Positions 1 to 10,213 of a stretch of DNA of 64,000 nucleotides are shown here, piece after piece. The stretch is taken from the NCBI GenBank assembly GCA_006503535.1, contig QYRS01000004.1, positions 930,001 to 994,000 of the forward strand. The letters run 5' to 3'. The position numbers were made by a program, and so were the translations under genes. Origin of the DNA: Arthrinium phaeospermum. Its lineage: Eukaryota; Ascomycota; Sordariomycetes; Amphisphaeriales; Apiosporaceae. Every line of letters starts with the position of its first letter. The stretch's first letter is position 1. The notes under the pieces are model-generated. The model saw only the letters and a list, made by a program, of their open reading frames with translations, was not told the origin of the DNA and ran no database searches.

Positions 1-262
1 GGATAGCATTTCTTGGCTTTGAAACGTTCGGGTCGACCTGCCACCACTTTAATCAGACAGATATTCAGCGCAAACTTGCTCACAGCTGGGCATTCAAAGC
101 TCTGCTCAATCGCGGTTTTCTGACGCCGAACCTGGGACCCTGAGACCCCTTCTCACGAACAAATATATCTTCTCAACTGCATACCTGCCAGGAGAACGAC
201 GCATTGACCGAACGAAAGCCATCGGATTCCAACAGAAACAAGACATAACAAACCACGACACA

Positions 263-963
263 ATGGATATGGATATGTCTATGCCCATGCCCACGGCGAC
301 ATCCACAGGGGCGATGCCCTCGTCGACCATGGACATGTCGCACTCGGGCGGTGACGCCGCGATGCCCATGACCATGGACATGAGCCAGATGGCCATGGTC
401 TTCTTCCAGTCCGTCACCTCGCCGCTCTTCGCCAAGGCCTGGACGCCGGCCGGCCCGGGCGCCTACGCGGGCACCTGCATCTTCCTCATCGTCCTCGCCG
501 CGCTGCACCGCGTCCTCGTCGCCGCCCGCAACATCGTGTTCGAGACCGCCCCGCACGGCCACCAGAAGCTCGACCTCACCGACGAGGAGGAGGCCGCGTA
601 CCGGGCGCGCTATGGTGGTAGCGGTGGGGCCGAGGGCGTGCTGGCACGCGTCCGCCGCGCGCTCCGCAATAACCCCTTTAGGATGGCGACGGAGACGGCG
701 CGGGCGTTTTCCGAGGTTGTTATTGGTGGTGTGGGATACCTACTGTAAGTCGCATCATCGTCTGTTTTGTTCTAGCCCCCTTCTCTTGTCATGTCGAAGC
801 AAGGACCACCTATCAATCTCTCGAAAGCCACCAGGCTGACTGAACATGTCTACGCAGGATGTTAGCGGTTATGACGATGAATGTTGGATACTTCCTTTCG
901 GTGCTGGGTGGCATTTTCCTTGGGGCGTTTCTCGCCGGGAGGTTTGGGTCTTCCGATCACTGA
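263..963 (+). CDS. Ctr-type copper transporter
   Basis: Predicted copper(I) importer of the Ctr family, a small trimeric plasma- or vacuolar-membrane protein. Two exons, 263..744 and 858..963 (intron GTAAGT...CGCAG), give 195 aa. The N-terminus is methionine-rich (about residues 1-46, repeated M-x-M and MDM), as expected for an extracellular copper-collecting segment. A first membrane helix lies near residues 68-93. After a basic and acidic cytosolic loop come two more helices, with the family's M-x3-M motif at Met162/Met166 and a G-x3-G packing motif at Gly179/Gly183, both encoded by the short second exon. The start is the first ATG; several ATGs follow in the Met-rich tract, so a slightly shorter protein is possible. 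I saw no obvious copper-responsive promoter element. Family assignment is firm; plasma versus vacuolar membrane is not determined. Confidence 0.9.
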
Positions 964-1373
964 TCAGGCGCGTGTGTCACAGTATCTTGGTTGATAAGTC
1001 CTTAATGGGGGAATGGTCGGGGTTCTTCCTACAGCTCGGTTCAAAGCCTGTTTAGAATGAAGCGTTACGAATGATGACTCTACTTGCGCGTCCATTTCAT
1101 TCTGCACATCATCGCAGGCGTTTTCTACCCCAACCGCAAGCCTCGTGAATGCAACCCCATCCGTGTCTCACTGCAGCTCGTCCGGGTTGCATGATGACTA
1201 TGCCTAATCTGGTCGCGTCTTGCATGAGATTGTCATCAATAGCCGCAACGCAGAAGGAGTGAGGAGAAGGCTCGCTCCGTCTTATTTCCATCCTACATTT
1301 CTTTCAATCTTATCGCAATCTTACTGGAGTCGTTGAGTTTTTGGACCCCGTCCACAGCAACAACCTTCACGTC
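964..1373. other. Intergenic, Ctr/CorA-like
   Basis: About 400 bp between two genes on the same strand: the 3' flank of the copper transporter and the promoter and leader of the CorA-like gene. Only short ORFs without recognisable content. Confidence 0.6.
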
Positions 1374-3521
1374 ATGGCCGCCGCGGCCGGGGATACTACT
1401 CCTGCACCCGGAATGGGCCGCATTACGCTAAGGCAAAGGGAGCGCAGTGCTAGGGGCCAGGGGATCGACCGGTACTTCTTCGACAAGAAGTTTGATAAGA
1501 TGCGCGAGGTCGACGAGACAACCACTTACCTGGAGATCCTGAACTATACGGTTCGCCCATCCCTTTTGAGTGTAATTTAACCGTAGTAAAAACAATGCTG
1601 ATCGGTAGCGTGGTCAGGACGGACGTAGTCTGGTTGAGTCACAGGCTTTGAGACTCGGCGATGACTTTGACAACTTTCTGACGCGAAAGGCAAGCGACCT
1701 GTCCGCGTGCGTCCCGGGCCGAGGAAATCGCAGCTAATTGGATCGACCATCTAACTCCAGGGGATATTTGAACCTCCTGAACTGCCAGAGGATGTCCATT
1801 TCGTGAATGGGATCCGGTTGGTGTAAGTATCAACTTTTTTTCTTCAAGGAGGTCTGATTATCTGACAAAGCAATGTAGGATACAACAAAATGCGAGACAT
1901 GAAAAGACGTTCTCGCCGGACCACATCTCACTGCCCAAGGACACGTATAAACAGATGATCGAGAAGTTTCACTTACCCCTTCAATCTCTGGAGACAAGCA
2001 CAGTGGTTGGTCCTTTCTGTTGGTGGGCCCATCACGAGGATGATGATGGGAAACATCTACGTAAGACGCCAGCCCGGCCAAACGCCCATTGCCATTCAAT
2101 AGCTGCTGACTTGGATGACATCCTTAGAACTGGTATTTCGGAAATCCGATGTACAGTGGGTAGGCAACCCCCGCGGCTGGCAAATGACCCTATCCCACTC
2201 CTTCGAGACCGGGATCACCTCCGGGTTCCTCAAAGGCACCGCGAACGCCGAGCTGGGCGAGATCCTAGCCAACCTGAAGAGCTGCGGCAGCCCGGCGCAC
2301 CACCCACTGCTCCTGCCCGTCCTCATGCTGAGCCAGGAGCTGGGCCCAAGCAACGACGAGAAGCAGCGGAAGATCCGCAACGGCATCCGCGAGCTCGACA
2401 TGGTGCTCACCGGCAACTACCGCAACGTCCCCGCGGCGGCCGGCCACATCAGCCACGGCGACCTCACCCTTGACAAGATCAGCCAGAAGATCGCCGACTA
2501 CCAGGCCAAGGTCAACTGGAAGCGGCCGCAGGCGTGGCGGAACGTGCTGGGCAAGATACAGGACGCGACGGAGTGGGTGCGTGAGAACACCGACACCGAC
2601 GATCCGTCGTCCGGGATGGGGGCGTTACATTTATCGTTGATGGATCGGTTGCGTTTCTATCATATCAAGCTGGATGGATTGGAGAACTATGCTCATGTGT
2701 CTCTGGCCAGACTTGATAACTTGCGTCAAGTGGTTCGTACAGTATATTTATCCACCATAGTGGCAAATGGTGGATCCCTTGCTGACAACCCCTTTTTTCG
2801 TCAACTCGCAGACAAATGGGTTGATATCCCAAGTCGAATCCAGACTAAACGCCGAAATCGCAATCCAACAACATCTCCTCGCGAATGCTAGCAAGCGAGA
2901 CAGTGCGTCGATGAAGACTCTGACCTTATTGGGTGCCGTGTTTTTGCCTGGCACGTTCCTGTCGTCCATGTTCAGCATGCCGTTCTTCGAGTTCCACGGT
3001 ATGCAAACATACTCGCCCAACGAATCACATTGTCATGTCAAAACCAACTGACCTCTCCTGGATTTTCAGACATGGACGGACCCGTCTCGAGAAGCCTCTG
3101 GATCTACATCGTGCTCACCTTCCCCCTGACGGGCCTCGTCGTCCTGATATGGTGGTGGATCGACCGGCGCATGGCCCGCCGCTTCGGCACCGGGCTCGGC
3201 GGTGCCGCCGGCCTTCCCACCGACGAGAACGGCCAAGAGGACAACGACGACAAGGGCGCTGAGGAACACCTGAACAGGCTGGAGGGGCAGATCCTGGAGC
3301 GGATACGGCACAGGACGGGGGCGCAGCTCACGAGGACGTTCACGCTGACCAGGAGCTACCACTCTCGACCGTCTAGGCCTGTGATAGGAGTTGAAGCGGG
3401 GGATGGATCGGCTTCTGCTGGCGCCGTACATCCTCGATCAAAGAGGGGAAGGTTGATGAGGGGTATGGCACGTATGGTGCCGGGGGTTCGTGGCGTGCAG
3501 CCATCTCAACGACCAGATTGA
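1374..3521 (+). CDS. CorA-like transporter family protein, non-GMN
   Basis: Fungal CorA-like membrane protein, 578 aa from seven exons: 1374..1550, 1618..1689, 1761..1822, 1879..2060, 2128..2732, 2812..2998, 3070..3521. All joins keep frame. A long soluble alpha-helical N-terminal region is followed by two C-terminal helices: one begins LTLLGAVFLPGTF, the second is the strongly hydrophobic stretch containing VVLIWWW, followed by the basic DRRMARR. This is the CorA topology. At the end of the first helix, where Mg2+ transporters carry Y-G-M-N, this protein has F-S-M-P, as many fungal CorA-like orphans do, so magnesium transport is not assured. Intron 2 (1690..1760) needs a GC donor (GCAAGC); a weak alternative GTCCCG donor at 1711 would also keep frame. 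The start is the first ATG of the frame. Confidence 0.8.
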
Positions 3522-3980
3522 CTTCTTTTGTTTTGACCTGACTTAGACTAGTAGACGTTAGCACGACAAAGAGCGAGAGCCGAATAAAGCACCTTTGTCC
3601 TCTAGAAGAAGCCAAGTTGCGGCTCAGCTCAGATGGGCAGACTATCAGAGTTTTGCTTACAATGAGAATAAGATAATGTTCGATTAGCAGAGCCAGACTA
3701 AGACTTTGAAAGAGGGAAACGCCCATCGTTATCCATTTACAGAAACAATAGCTATGTTGCTTACATGACTAGTTTTCTACATTATACTGTTGAGAATCAG
3801 GACAAGAGTTAGAAGGTCTAGACTCGTGGATTTTGACCTATAAGGTCGCCAAGCCCTTCGTTGATACGATTTGGACGATCTAAGCTACAACACGTAGACG
3901 CTGCAAAATCCGTCAGCTCCTCACAACACTTCATTTCAAACCTATCATTGTCGAAGACTACAAGACCCAGATCATACGTC
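3522..3980. other. Intergenic
   Basis: 3' flank of the CorA-like gene and 5' flank of the next gene, AT-richer than the genes. The reading frame at 3981 stays open upstream to about 3861 but holds no ATG there. No other signal seen. Confidence 0.5.
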
Positions 3981-5315
3981 ATGGCCAGTGTTCGAAAAGA
4001 TTCAAAAGCAGAAAGCCACCCGGAAGCCCAACCAGAAGACACTGACTCCGACCAGGCGTGGAAAAGGGTCGCAGCGCAAATTGACAGCGGGGAAGAAACC
4101 CCTTCTATGATTCTCAACGATTTGTTGAGTCTCCCCAGGCCCATCATCGACAATAAAAAGGAGCTCCCGTCAAGTAAATCAAGTCAGGGGCCGGGGTTCA
4201 TTCTAGTCTCGCCCGAGCATATCAGTATATGGGAAGACTTTACACAAGAGAACATTGACTTGATGTTCGGAGATTTTCTGTTCAAAAAGAATTACCGATT
4301 CGCGAAGGATACTGTCACTGGTATTCGCACCAGCAGTCGAGACACGACAAAAGAGGGAAGCATTATCCCGTTCAAGATCGAAAACGAAAGCCACATTAGC
4401 GATATGTATAGGACAGCTATATTACAGGGGGTAAGGACATCTATCAATGAAACGTCTCCTGAGTTCCAGGAAAGCGTTAACACTAGTGCGGTACGAAATG
4501 TTGACACTAGTCAGCATGGCAAATCAGTACAGGTGACAGGCCTGAGTGATGTACACCCGGACTGGCCAGTGCACTTTCTTCCTGATACACTCGATCAGAG
4601 CAGTAAGAAGTTGGATGCATCTGGCAAGACCCTGCTAAACCGGCCAGCCGGACTAGAGAAAGTTGGGATCCCAATCCCATCCAGACGGTCCGACGGGGAG
4701 TTTGCTGTCATCGGCGAGGCCAAACGTAAGCCTATATTCAATCCATCCAAACTGGCGTTGCCGGCGAAAAAACAAGGTGCTTCGGTAAGGAATACCCTTG
4801 CACAAATGATGATGTATTGTCACTGGTCAAATACGAGGTATGGGTTCGTCTTCAATAGCGAAGAGGTCACCTTCTTCCGCTTCTTTAGCTTCACCGCAGA
4901 GGTAGGTACAGAGAAAAAAGGGTTTGGTGCGCACTACGCCGTCATACCTTGGAAGAACGAGAAAGGTACCATGTCTGCCAGCAAAGGAATTTGGGCTTTA
5001 ATCATGTTAAGTTTACATGATAAACATAGACCGGTTGTAGCCCGAGATCAGATTTGCGACCTGAATACCTGGTCAAGGTTCGAGGAAAAGGGAAAGACTC
5101 TGTGGGCGAATCATATCTCCAAGATCATTCTCGAAGATAGTAAAGACGCGGAGAAATTTCACGTTGTTGAATCTTCGAGAGATGAGTTTGCCAAACAGCT
5201 GGACAAATATCATGAGGACGCATCCCCAGAGATTAAGTCTCAGACACCCAGAGCTTTCAGAGTCACCAAAAATGCCTATGACAAAACTGCTAATAAACGG
5301 CGCCGCGCAGTATAG
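3981..5315 (+). CDS. Uncharacterised protein with PD-(D/E)XK nuclease-like motif
   Basis: Single-exon gene, 444 aa, starting at the first ATG of the frame. I do not recognise a named family. The N-terminal 60 residues are polar and probably disordered. The central part contains a segment that fits a PD-(D/E)XK nuclease core: an Asp at about 238 (SDGEF), a beta-strand-like FAVIGEAKRK with Glu246 and Lys248, then a helix (NTLAQMMMYC) and a second strand (YGFVFNSEEVTFFR). That order of acidic residue, E-x-K, helix and strand matches the fold's signature, but this is pattern recognition only. The C-terminus ends in a basic KRRR patch, perhaps nuclear targeting. It lies tail to tail with the FTA2/kinase-like gene at 5467-6594, 151 bp away. 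Lower GC and looser codon use than the PKS genes. Confidence 0.7.
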   Translation: MASVRKDSKAESHPEAQPEDTDSDQAWKRVAAQIDSGEETPSMILNDLLSLPRPIIDNKKELPSSKSSQGPGFILVSPEHISIWEDFTQENIDLMFGDFLFKKNYRFAKDTVTGIRTSSRDTTKEGSIIPFKIENESHISDMYRTAILQGVRTSINETSPEFQESVNTSAVRNVDTSQHGKSVQVTGLSDVHPDWPVHFLPDTLDQSSKKLDASGKTLLNRPAGLEKVGIPIPSRRSDGEFAVIGEAKRKPIFNPSKLALPAKKQGASVRNTLAQMMMYCHWSNTRYGFVFNSEEVTFFRFFSFTAEVGTEKKGFGAHYAVIPWKNEKGTMSASKGIWALIMLSLHDKHRPVVARDQICDLNTWSRFEEKGKTLWANHISKIILEDSKDAEKFHVVESSRDEFAKQLDKYHEDASPEIKSQTPRAFRVTKNAYDKTANKRRRAV

Positions 5316-5466
5316 ATGTCTATGGCATGGGACATAGCGAGCTCGTATCATAGCGCATCGCCATCTACGACATCAGGTCAAAAAGCAAGTGCTGGTCATG
5401 ACTCGATTGTACAATATTCGCATGTTTGAATATTTTGGCTCGATTCCATGAGAAGATGGCTATCTC

Positions 5467-6594
5467 TTATAAAATTCCTATCCATCGGCCTTGACCGGTT
5501 CCATTGTCCCTATTTCTTGCTTGCCAATTGTACAACTCGGGACGTATAAGCCACGAACTTGCGTTGCGGCCTCCTTCGCGCCTGACTCGATCAGGACGGC
5601 TTCTACTCCTTAGATTGTAGTCATGCGACGGCAGGCATCGATCCCAAATTTTTAGGTCAGGAGTGTGCTCCTCGTTCCACCAGTCAATCAGGTCATCCAC
5701 CTGGTTCGCATCCTGGATTCCATCTTCCAAGAGGTACATGGTGATGTCTGGATTTTCCATTGTCTCTTTGTTCAAAACAGGATGAGGGACCGTCCATGCC
5801 CTGCTGAAGTCGACAAGACGCCCATTCACTATGATTGTCAGCATTGTCATCGCAGGGCCCCCTACCAGTTACACCCACAGATCTGATACTTACTGACGTT
5901 TCCATCATTAATATCGCATATTAGTATCCCAGACTTATGGATCATTCTCAAGCCACGGACCAGGGTTCTGGCATCCTTGGCGCCTCTGAAGAATCTGTTG
6001 GCCAGACGGGAGTTATTGGGTCCATGGTTAGGTAAGGTGGGGTACAAGTCGGGGTAAGTCTTGATGAATTCCTTGACCAGGGCGCGGAATGGCCTCCCTT
6101 TGTGCCTCTCCATGTACCCAAAAGTGTCCTCCCATTTCTTCGGGTCATGCATGAGAGGATCAAAGTCGTCACGCGCGAGCTTGATGTAGCCGTAGCATTT
6201 TGCAATGTACTTCTCGAGTCCCGCCTCCCGGATCCGACCGTATGCTCGACACTCGCAGCTGAAGGGGTCAAAATAGGCGATCTCCTCTGCTTTGCTGACA
6301 TTGACCTTCCACTCAGGATTTACATAGTATCGCTTGCGGAAAGTAAACTATCCGGCATTGTCAGCATCAGAAAATACAAATACAAGTACTTGACCAAAAT
6401 GTGTCGAGCATTGCGTTAATACGTACAATCTTGAGCACATATAGCTTCCCATTGATCAACACTGCCCAGACATGCGCGTGTATACCTTTCCCGATGTGTC
6501 GGAGCCACTTAATCTTCAGAGGCCCATCGCCATCCTTGAACGGGTATGTCTTGGGACCAGGAACTGGTGGCACTCCTTCATCGTCCATCTTCAT
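5467..6594 (-). CDS. FTA2/protein kinase-like protein
   Basis: Three exons on the minus strand, 6427..6594, 5894..6347 and 5467..5828, encode 327 aa. The fold is kinase-like, resembling the fungal family annotated as kinetochore Sim4 complex subunit FTA2. Visible landmarks, in order: a glycine-rich-loop-like HIGKGIHAHVW, a VAIK-like Lys in LYVLKIV, a catalytic-loop-like HKSGILICDINDGNV (Asp, then Asn five residues on), and a DFG-like LVDFS directly after the second intron. HRD is replaced by I-C-D and DFG by D-F-S, so activity is uncertain. The acidic and aromatic C-terminal tail is unlike canonical kinases. Expanded families of such proteins are common in Pezizomycotina, so a true kinetochore role should not be assumed. 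Convergent with the PD-(D/E)XK-like gene. Confidence 0.75.
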
Positions 6595-7653
6595 CGAGCC
6601 TGGATCAAGAAAGCTGCGACTGAAGCTCTTACTCAGTCGTAGATAAGAGACCGAATAATCTTTTTCTCTCGCTACAGAAATGCGGTTCTTTCAGCAAAGG
6701 TCTTTATGTGTCCACTTTCTTTGTCTACGCAACGTGCCAGCTGGAGGCATCCACATCTCAACGTTTCTTTGTTCTATCTAAACCATGCATGAGGAAAACC
6801 CACATTGATACGTGACCAGTCGACACGCCCCAGCCCATTTTCTTTATTCCCAGGTTTTAAAAGCATGGAAACGGCAGAACCTACCTAGACATGCGAAGGG
6901 CGGCCTGATAATCAACATATGGCACTAAGCCATTGGAGGCGATGGAAACTTCTCTCGGAGTTTACCTGAGGAATATTCTCTTCGGTGAACCATTCGCCTG
7001 GGGCTGAGATTCCCTAACCCCAGCATATACAAGTAATAAGGTATGGAGACCAAGCCATTTACTCACCCCTAAAGTACCCCATCTCTTACGGGGCGCCGGC
7101 TATGATGTGAACCATCTTGCCCCTGTTGCTTGTCATCTGTGCGTGCTATGGAGTGCATCGGTGGCTTTTACCGAAGCCCATGCCCGGAATTCCGCTCAGC
7201 CCCGAGACGACAAGGTCGCTTCTAAGGGACCTCTCAGCCATGCTGGAAGACGTGAAGGCGACGGGCGAGATCGACGTGTAGTGCTCGACTCGTCCGAGAA
7301 GAGGCATATAGGTCTGGTTTTGGGTATCAGTCTCTTCGTTTCTGTCTTTCTTGATTCTCTTGGTTTAGACGACGTGTCGATCCGTGACTGGGGAGGAGGG
7401 TAAGGAAGAAGGAGGTCTGCAATTCAACATAGTTCTATCAGGGGCTTTGTCTCGTTCAACGAAGCTCTACATTAAAGGATTCAGTAAAATGACCAAGTAA
7501 GTAATGTATACCCTTATTCAAAGATAAAAATCTAATTATGTATAAGAAACAAATTTCTAGTATGGTTAAGCCAATATCTTCGAACGAAATGGACGAGAAG
7601 AGAACCATGTCCGTGCATGCCCAAACATCTGTCGGAGGTCAAAAGTCTCCAGC
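6595..7653. other. Intergenic
   Basis: About 1 kb holding the promoter of the kinase-like gene (upper end, read on minus) and the 3' flank of the secreted-protein gene. A 98-aa ORF at 7107-7403 (plus) shows no recognisable domain and is not called. Confidence 0.5.
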
Positions 7654-8499
7654 TCAAGCACGACCAGCAGGCCAGTAAGTACCGAACCGCCCATTGCCCG
7701 ACGCGATGACAGGGTTCCCGTGGTAGTCGTCGACGTAAGCGAGCTCGGTGCCGATCTGGGAGATGAGCCAGTCGCGCGGGGCCGTGTTGATGCTGCCGTC
7801 GCCGTTCTCGGTGGCCTTGATGACCCACTGCCCGTTGTTCTTCATGTCGTACGACCCCGCGGGCGCGCCCTCGAGCACGTACTGCGTGAACCCCTTCCAG
7901 GCCCCGCTCCCGTCGAGGCTCCAGAGCAGGGCGGCGCCGTCGCAGCCGCGGATCAGGCTCGTGTCGCCCCAGCCGACGCCGGCGCCGTCGAAGCTGATCT
8001 CGAACCAGGTGCCGAGCGTCTGGGGCGCGCCCGACAGCATGGTCGCGTCCTCGCCGCGCTGGATGCGGCCCTCGAAGCCGTCGGGCAGGCTGACGAACTG
8101 CGTCGCGCCCGCGTCGACCCAGATGTACTTCCACGGCACCGAGTCGCAGCTGTTGTGGTAGATGTAGAAGCCGCGCCAGCCGCCGTTGTCGGCGTTGGTG
8201 ATGGTCACGCCCTTGCCGCCGTTGTCGCTGTCGCCCCACGTCAGGATCGGGCTCTGGCTGCAGGCCCAGCGCTTCTGGGGGCCGAGGGGGGCGGCGGCGG
8301 TGGTGGCGTTCTCGCGGTTGAGGTTGCCCGTGTGGTACGAGGGGAAGGACTTGGGGTCGACGGCCTTGATGGCGCTGATGTTGGGATGGGGGAATGATGG
8401 CGGTGGGTTGGGGTTGGCGGGAGGTCCGTCGACTTGAGGGCTGGGCAGTGCCGACGCACCCAGGGCCAACAAGGCGAGAGATGAGAGCGAGTAAAGCAT
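7654..8499 (-). CDS. Secreted protein with Kex2-type propeptide site
   Basis: Single-exon gene, 281 aa. A clear signal peptide (MLYSLSSLALLALGASA, cleavage near residue 17) is followed by a Pro/Asn-rich pro-region and a dibasic Lys76-Arg77 that looks like a Kex2 processing site. The predicted mature part (about 204 aa) is rich in Gly, Trp and beta-strand patterns, with cysteines that could pair. Segments such as VTITNADNGGW and PDGFEGRIQRG loosely recall thaumatin-like beta-sandwich proteins, but I cannot claim membership. Very high third-position GC. Probably extracellular; function unknown. It lies about 1.7 kb beyond the 3' end of the non-reducing PKS, and nothing links it to that cluster. 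Confidence 0.75.
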   Translation of the reverse strand: MLYSLSSLALLALGASALPSPQVDGPPANPNPPPSFPHPNISAIKAVDPKSFPSYHTGNLNRENATTAAAPLGPQKRWACSQSPILTWGDSDNGGKGVTITNADNGGWRGFYIYHNSCDSVPWKYIWVDAGATQFVSLPDGFEGRIQRGEDATMLSGAPQTLGTWFEISFDGAGVGWGDTSLIRGCDGAALLWSLDGSGAWKGFTQYVLEGAPAGSYDMKNNGQWVIKATENGDGSINTAPRDWLISQIGTELAYVDDYHGNPVIASGNGRFGTYWPAGRA

Positions 8500-10213
8500 A
8501 TTGAGGTGTAGAGGGGTTGAGGATCAAGAAAGATGGCTGTTGTGTGTTTGGTAGGATTCGAGTGTAGAGCTGAGGCAAGACTGTTGTGAGTGAGTGATCT
8601 CTGTCTGATCGAAAATATTCATCGGTTTGCCAGCGGAGTCGTCGACCTTTATACGCGTGAAATTGCATGAAACTCCAAGGACCATTGTCAACCTCGTATA
8701 TCATCGTGAAGGTCTAGGCCATGTCAGCATTCGTGTGGGCAGCAAGCCTCAAGTCTCAGCTTCCCCTTTGGGCTTGCCGTCGAGAACCTTCATGCTATTG
8801 AAGTCTAGAACGTTATGCAATGGCAAAGCAAGTATATCATGACCTGCGGAGCCCTCAATCCCTGCATATGCCGGCGGAAATTCGATCCCTAGCTGCTCGC
8901 GCATGGACTGTCAGTCCAGACTCAGAAACTTCATCTTATCAAACATTCACTCATGACAGTTTCTAATGATAGTTTTTCTGCAAGCATGTTGAATTCGTCG
9001 GCCCAGAGGCTGAAGCTATTGAACTGCCATAAGTAAACAAGCAACAGAAACAAGACTTGAAACATGAGCCCACGGGACACGAGTTGAGATTAATCATGCA
9101 TATTGTTCCTAAAGCAATGCTCAACATGAAAACTGGTCTCCTGAATTCGAGACTCTCTTGCCCCTGCTCATGCATTTCAATATGGTAATTTGAATCCCCA
9201 TAAGCTCAACATTATTTGCTAAATCTGACAAAAATATAATTGCTTTAGCCCCAGCTGAAATACCCCTGCACGATCTAGTGACCGGATGCGGCATAGCCAG
9301 GCGTATGTCAGCCGGACTCGAACCCTTTTGGGTCACCAAACCCCCGGCCACGATTCGGCATGCCGAGCTTGGCTTGTTGATCCGGGACGGCGACTATTTC
9401 GGGCTTTTTCACGAGTGGAATCGATCCTAACGTGCCGGGGCCCCGGCTGTCTCGGGTGCTTACTACAGTTTCCTCATAGGCTCCTTTACGACAAGCGCGG
9501 CTGACAGGCCCGCTCACGCCTTTTAAGCTAGTAAGCTTCTCACCTTCCCGACCCTTGCAGATCGTGAGATCGTGGCTCCATAACTGGAGACTCACAACTT
9601 CAACAGCTTAGATCAAGCGGCTTTAGGTTCCGCGGATTGGGATCTAGACAGTTCTACTTATATGTCAGCAATACGACGGCCCACCATGCCCTGGTATAGC
9701 CAGGGGCCTGCTATCCCATTTCAGCCTGTATAGTCTCAAGCGTTTAGCGTGTACTATTTATAAGAGCCTCCCCATGACAGATCCACTGTCCCCACCAGTT
9801 TAAAGTCGGGGGTTTATAAAATAATCTTATCGTCAGGATAATCGGCATCTAAAAGATCAATATGATGTGTAATGGTCGTAAGTCACGGTGTCCACGTTGT
9901 TACACATGTGCATGATGTCGCTATACGACCAAGAAAGCTTAGGTGTTCCTGAAGCAGGACCATTTCAGGGAGCACATATCATGAAATTCGACGGTCTCAA
10001 ATCTAATCCTACTGTACATTCTATGGGCAATACAAAACTCAAAGCACATCTAAGTATACCATAAAGAAATTTCAAGTAACGAGATCGTGAACAAAATAAG
10101 CAAATACATCAATGCAAACAAGAGATCGGGTCCATCCGCGCTACCGTCGCATCCGCTTACAATGAAAGCAAGGCAAGGAAAAAAGAATAACACACTCGTG
10201 CCCCCTACTACTT
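8500..10213. other. Intergenic, left border of polyketide cluster
   Basis: About 1.7 kb with no supported gene. The part near 8500 is the promoter of the secreted-protein gene; the part near 10200 is the 3' flank of the PKS. Two perfect GC-rich palindromes sit at 9355-9366 and 9434-9447, but such sequences are expected by chance in a window this size. Confidence 0.5.

Noticed and set aside
3861..3980. In-frame N-terminal extension of the 444-aa protein
   Set aside because: The frame is open but begins with TTG; there is no ATG before 3981.
7107..7403. 98-aa ORF
   Set aside because: No motif, poor codon pattern, no splice partners that extend it.
9290..9345. B-box-like GGTTCGAGTCC on the minus strand
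   Set aside because: No matching A-box upstream and no foldable cloverleaf.
9355..9447. Perfect palindromes TCGGCATGCCGA and GCCGGGGCCCCGGC
   Set aside because: Several 12-14 bp palindromes are expected by chance in 64 kb, and neither lies close to a gene start.
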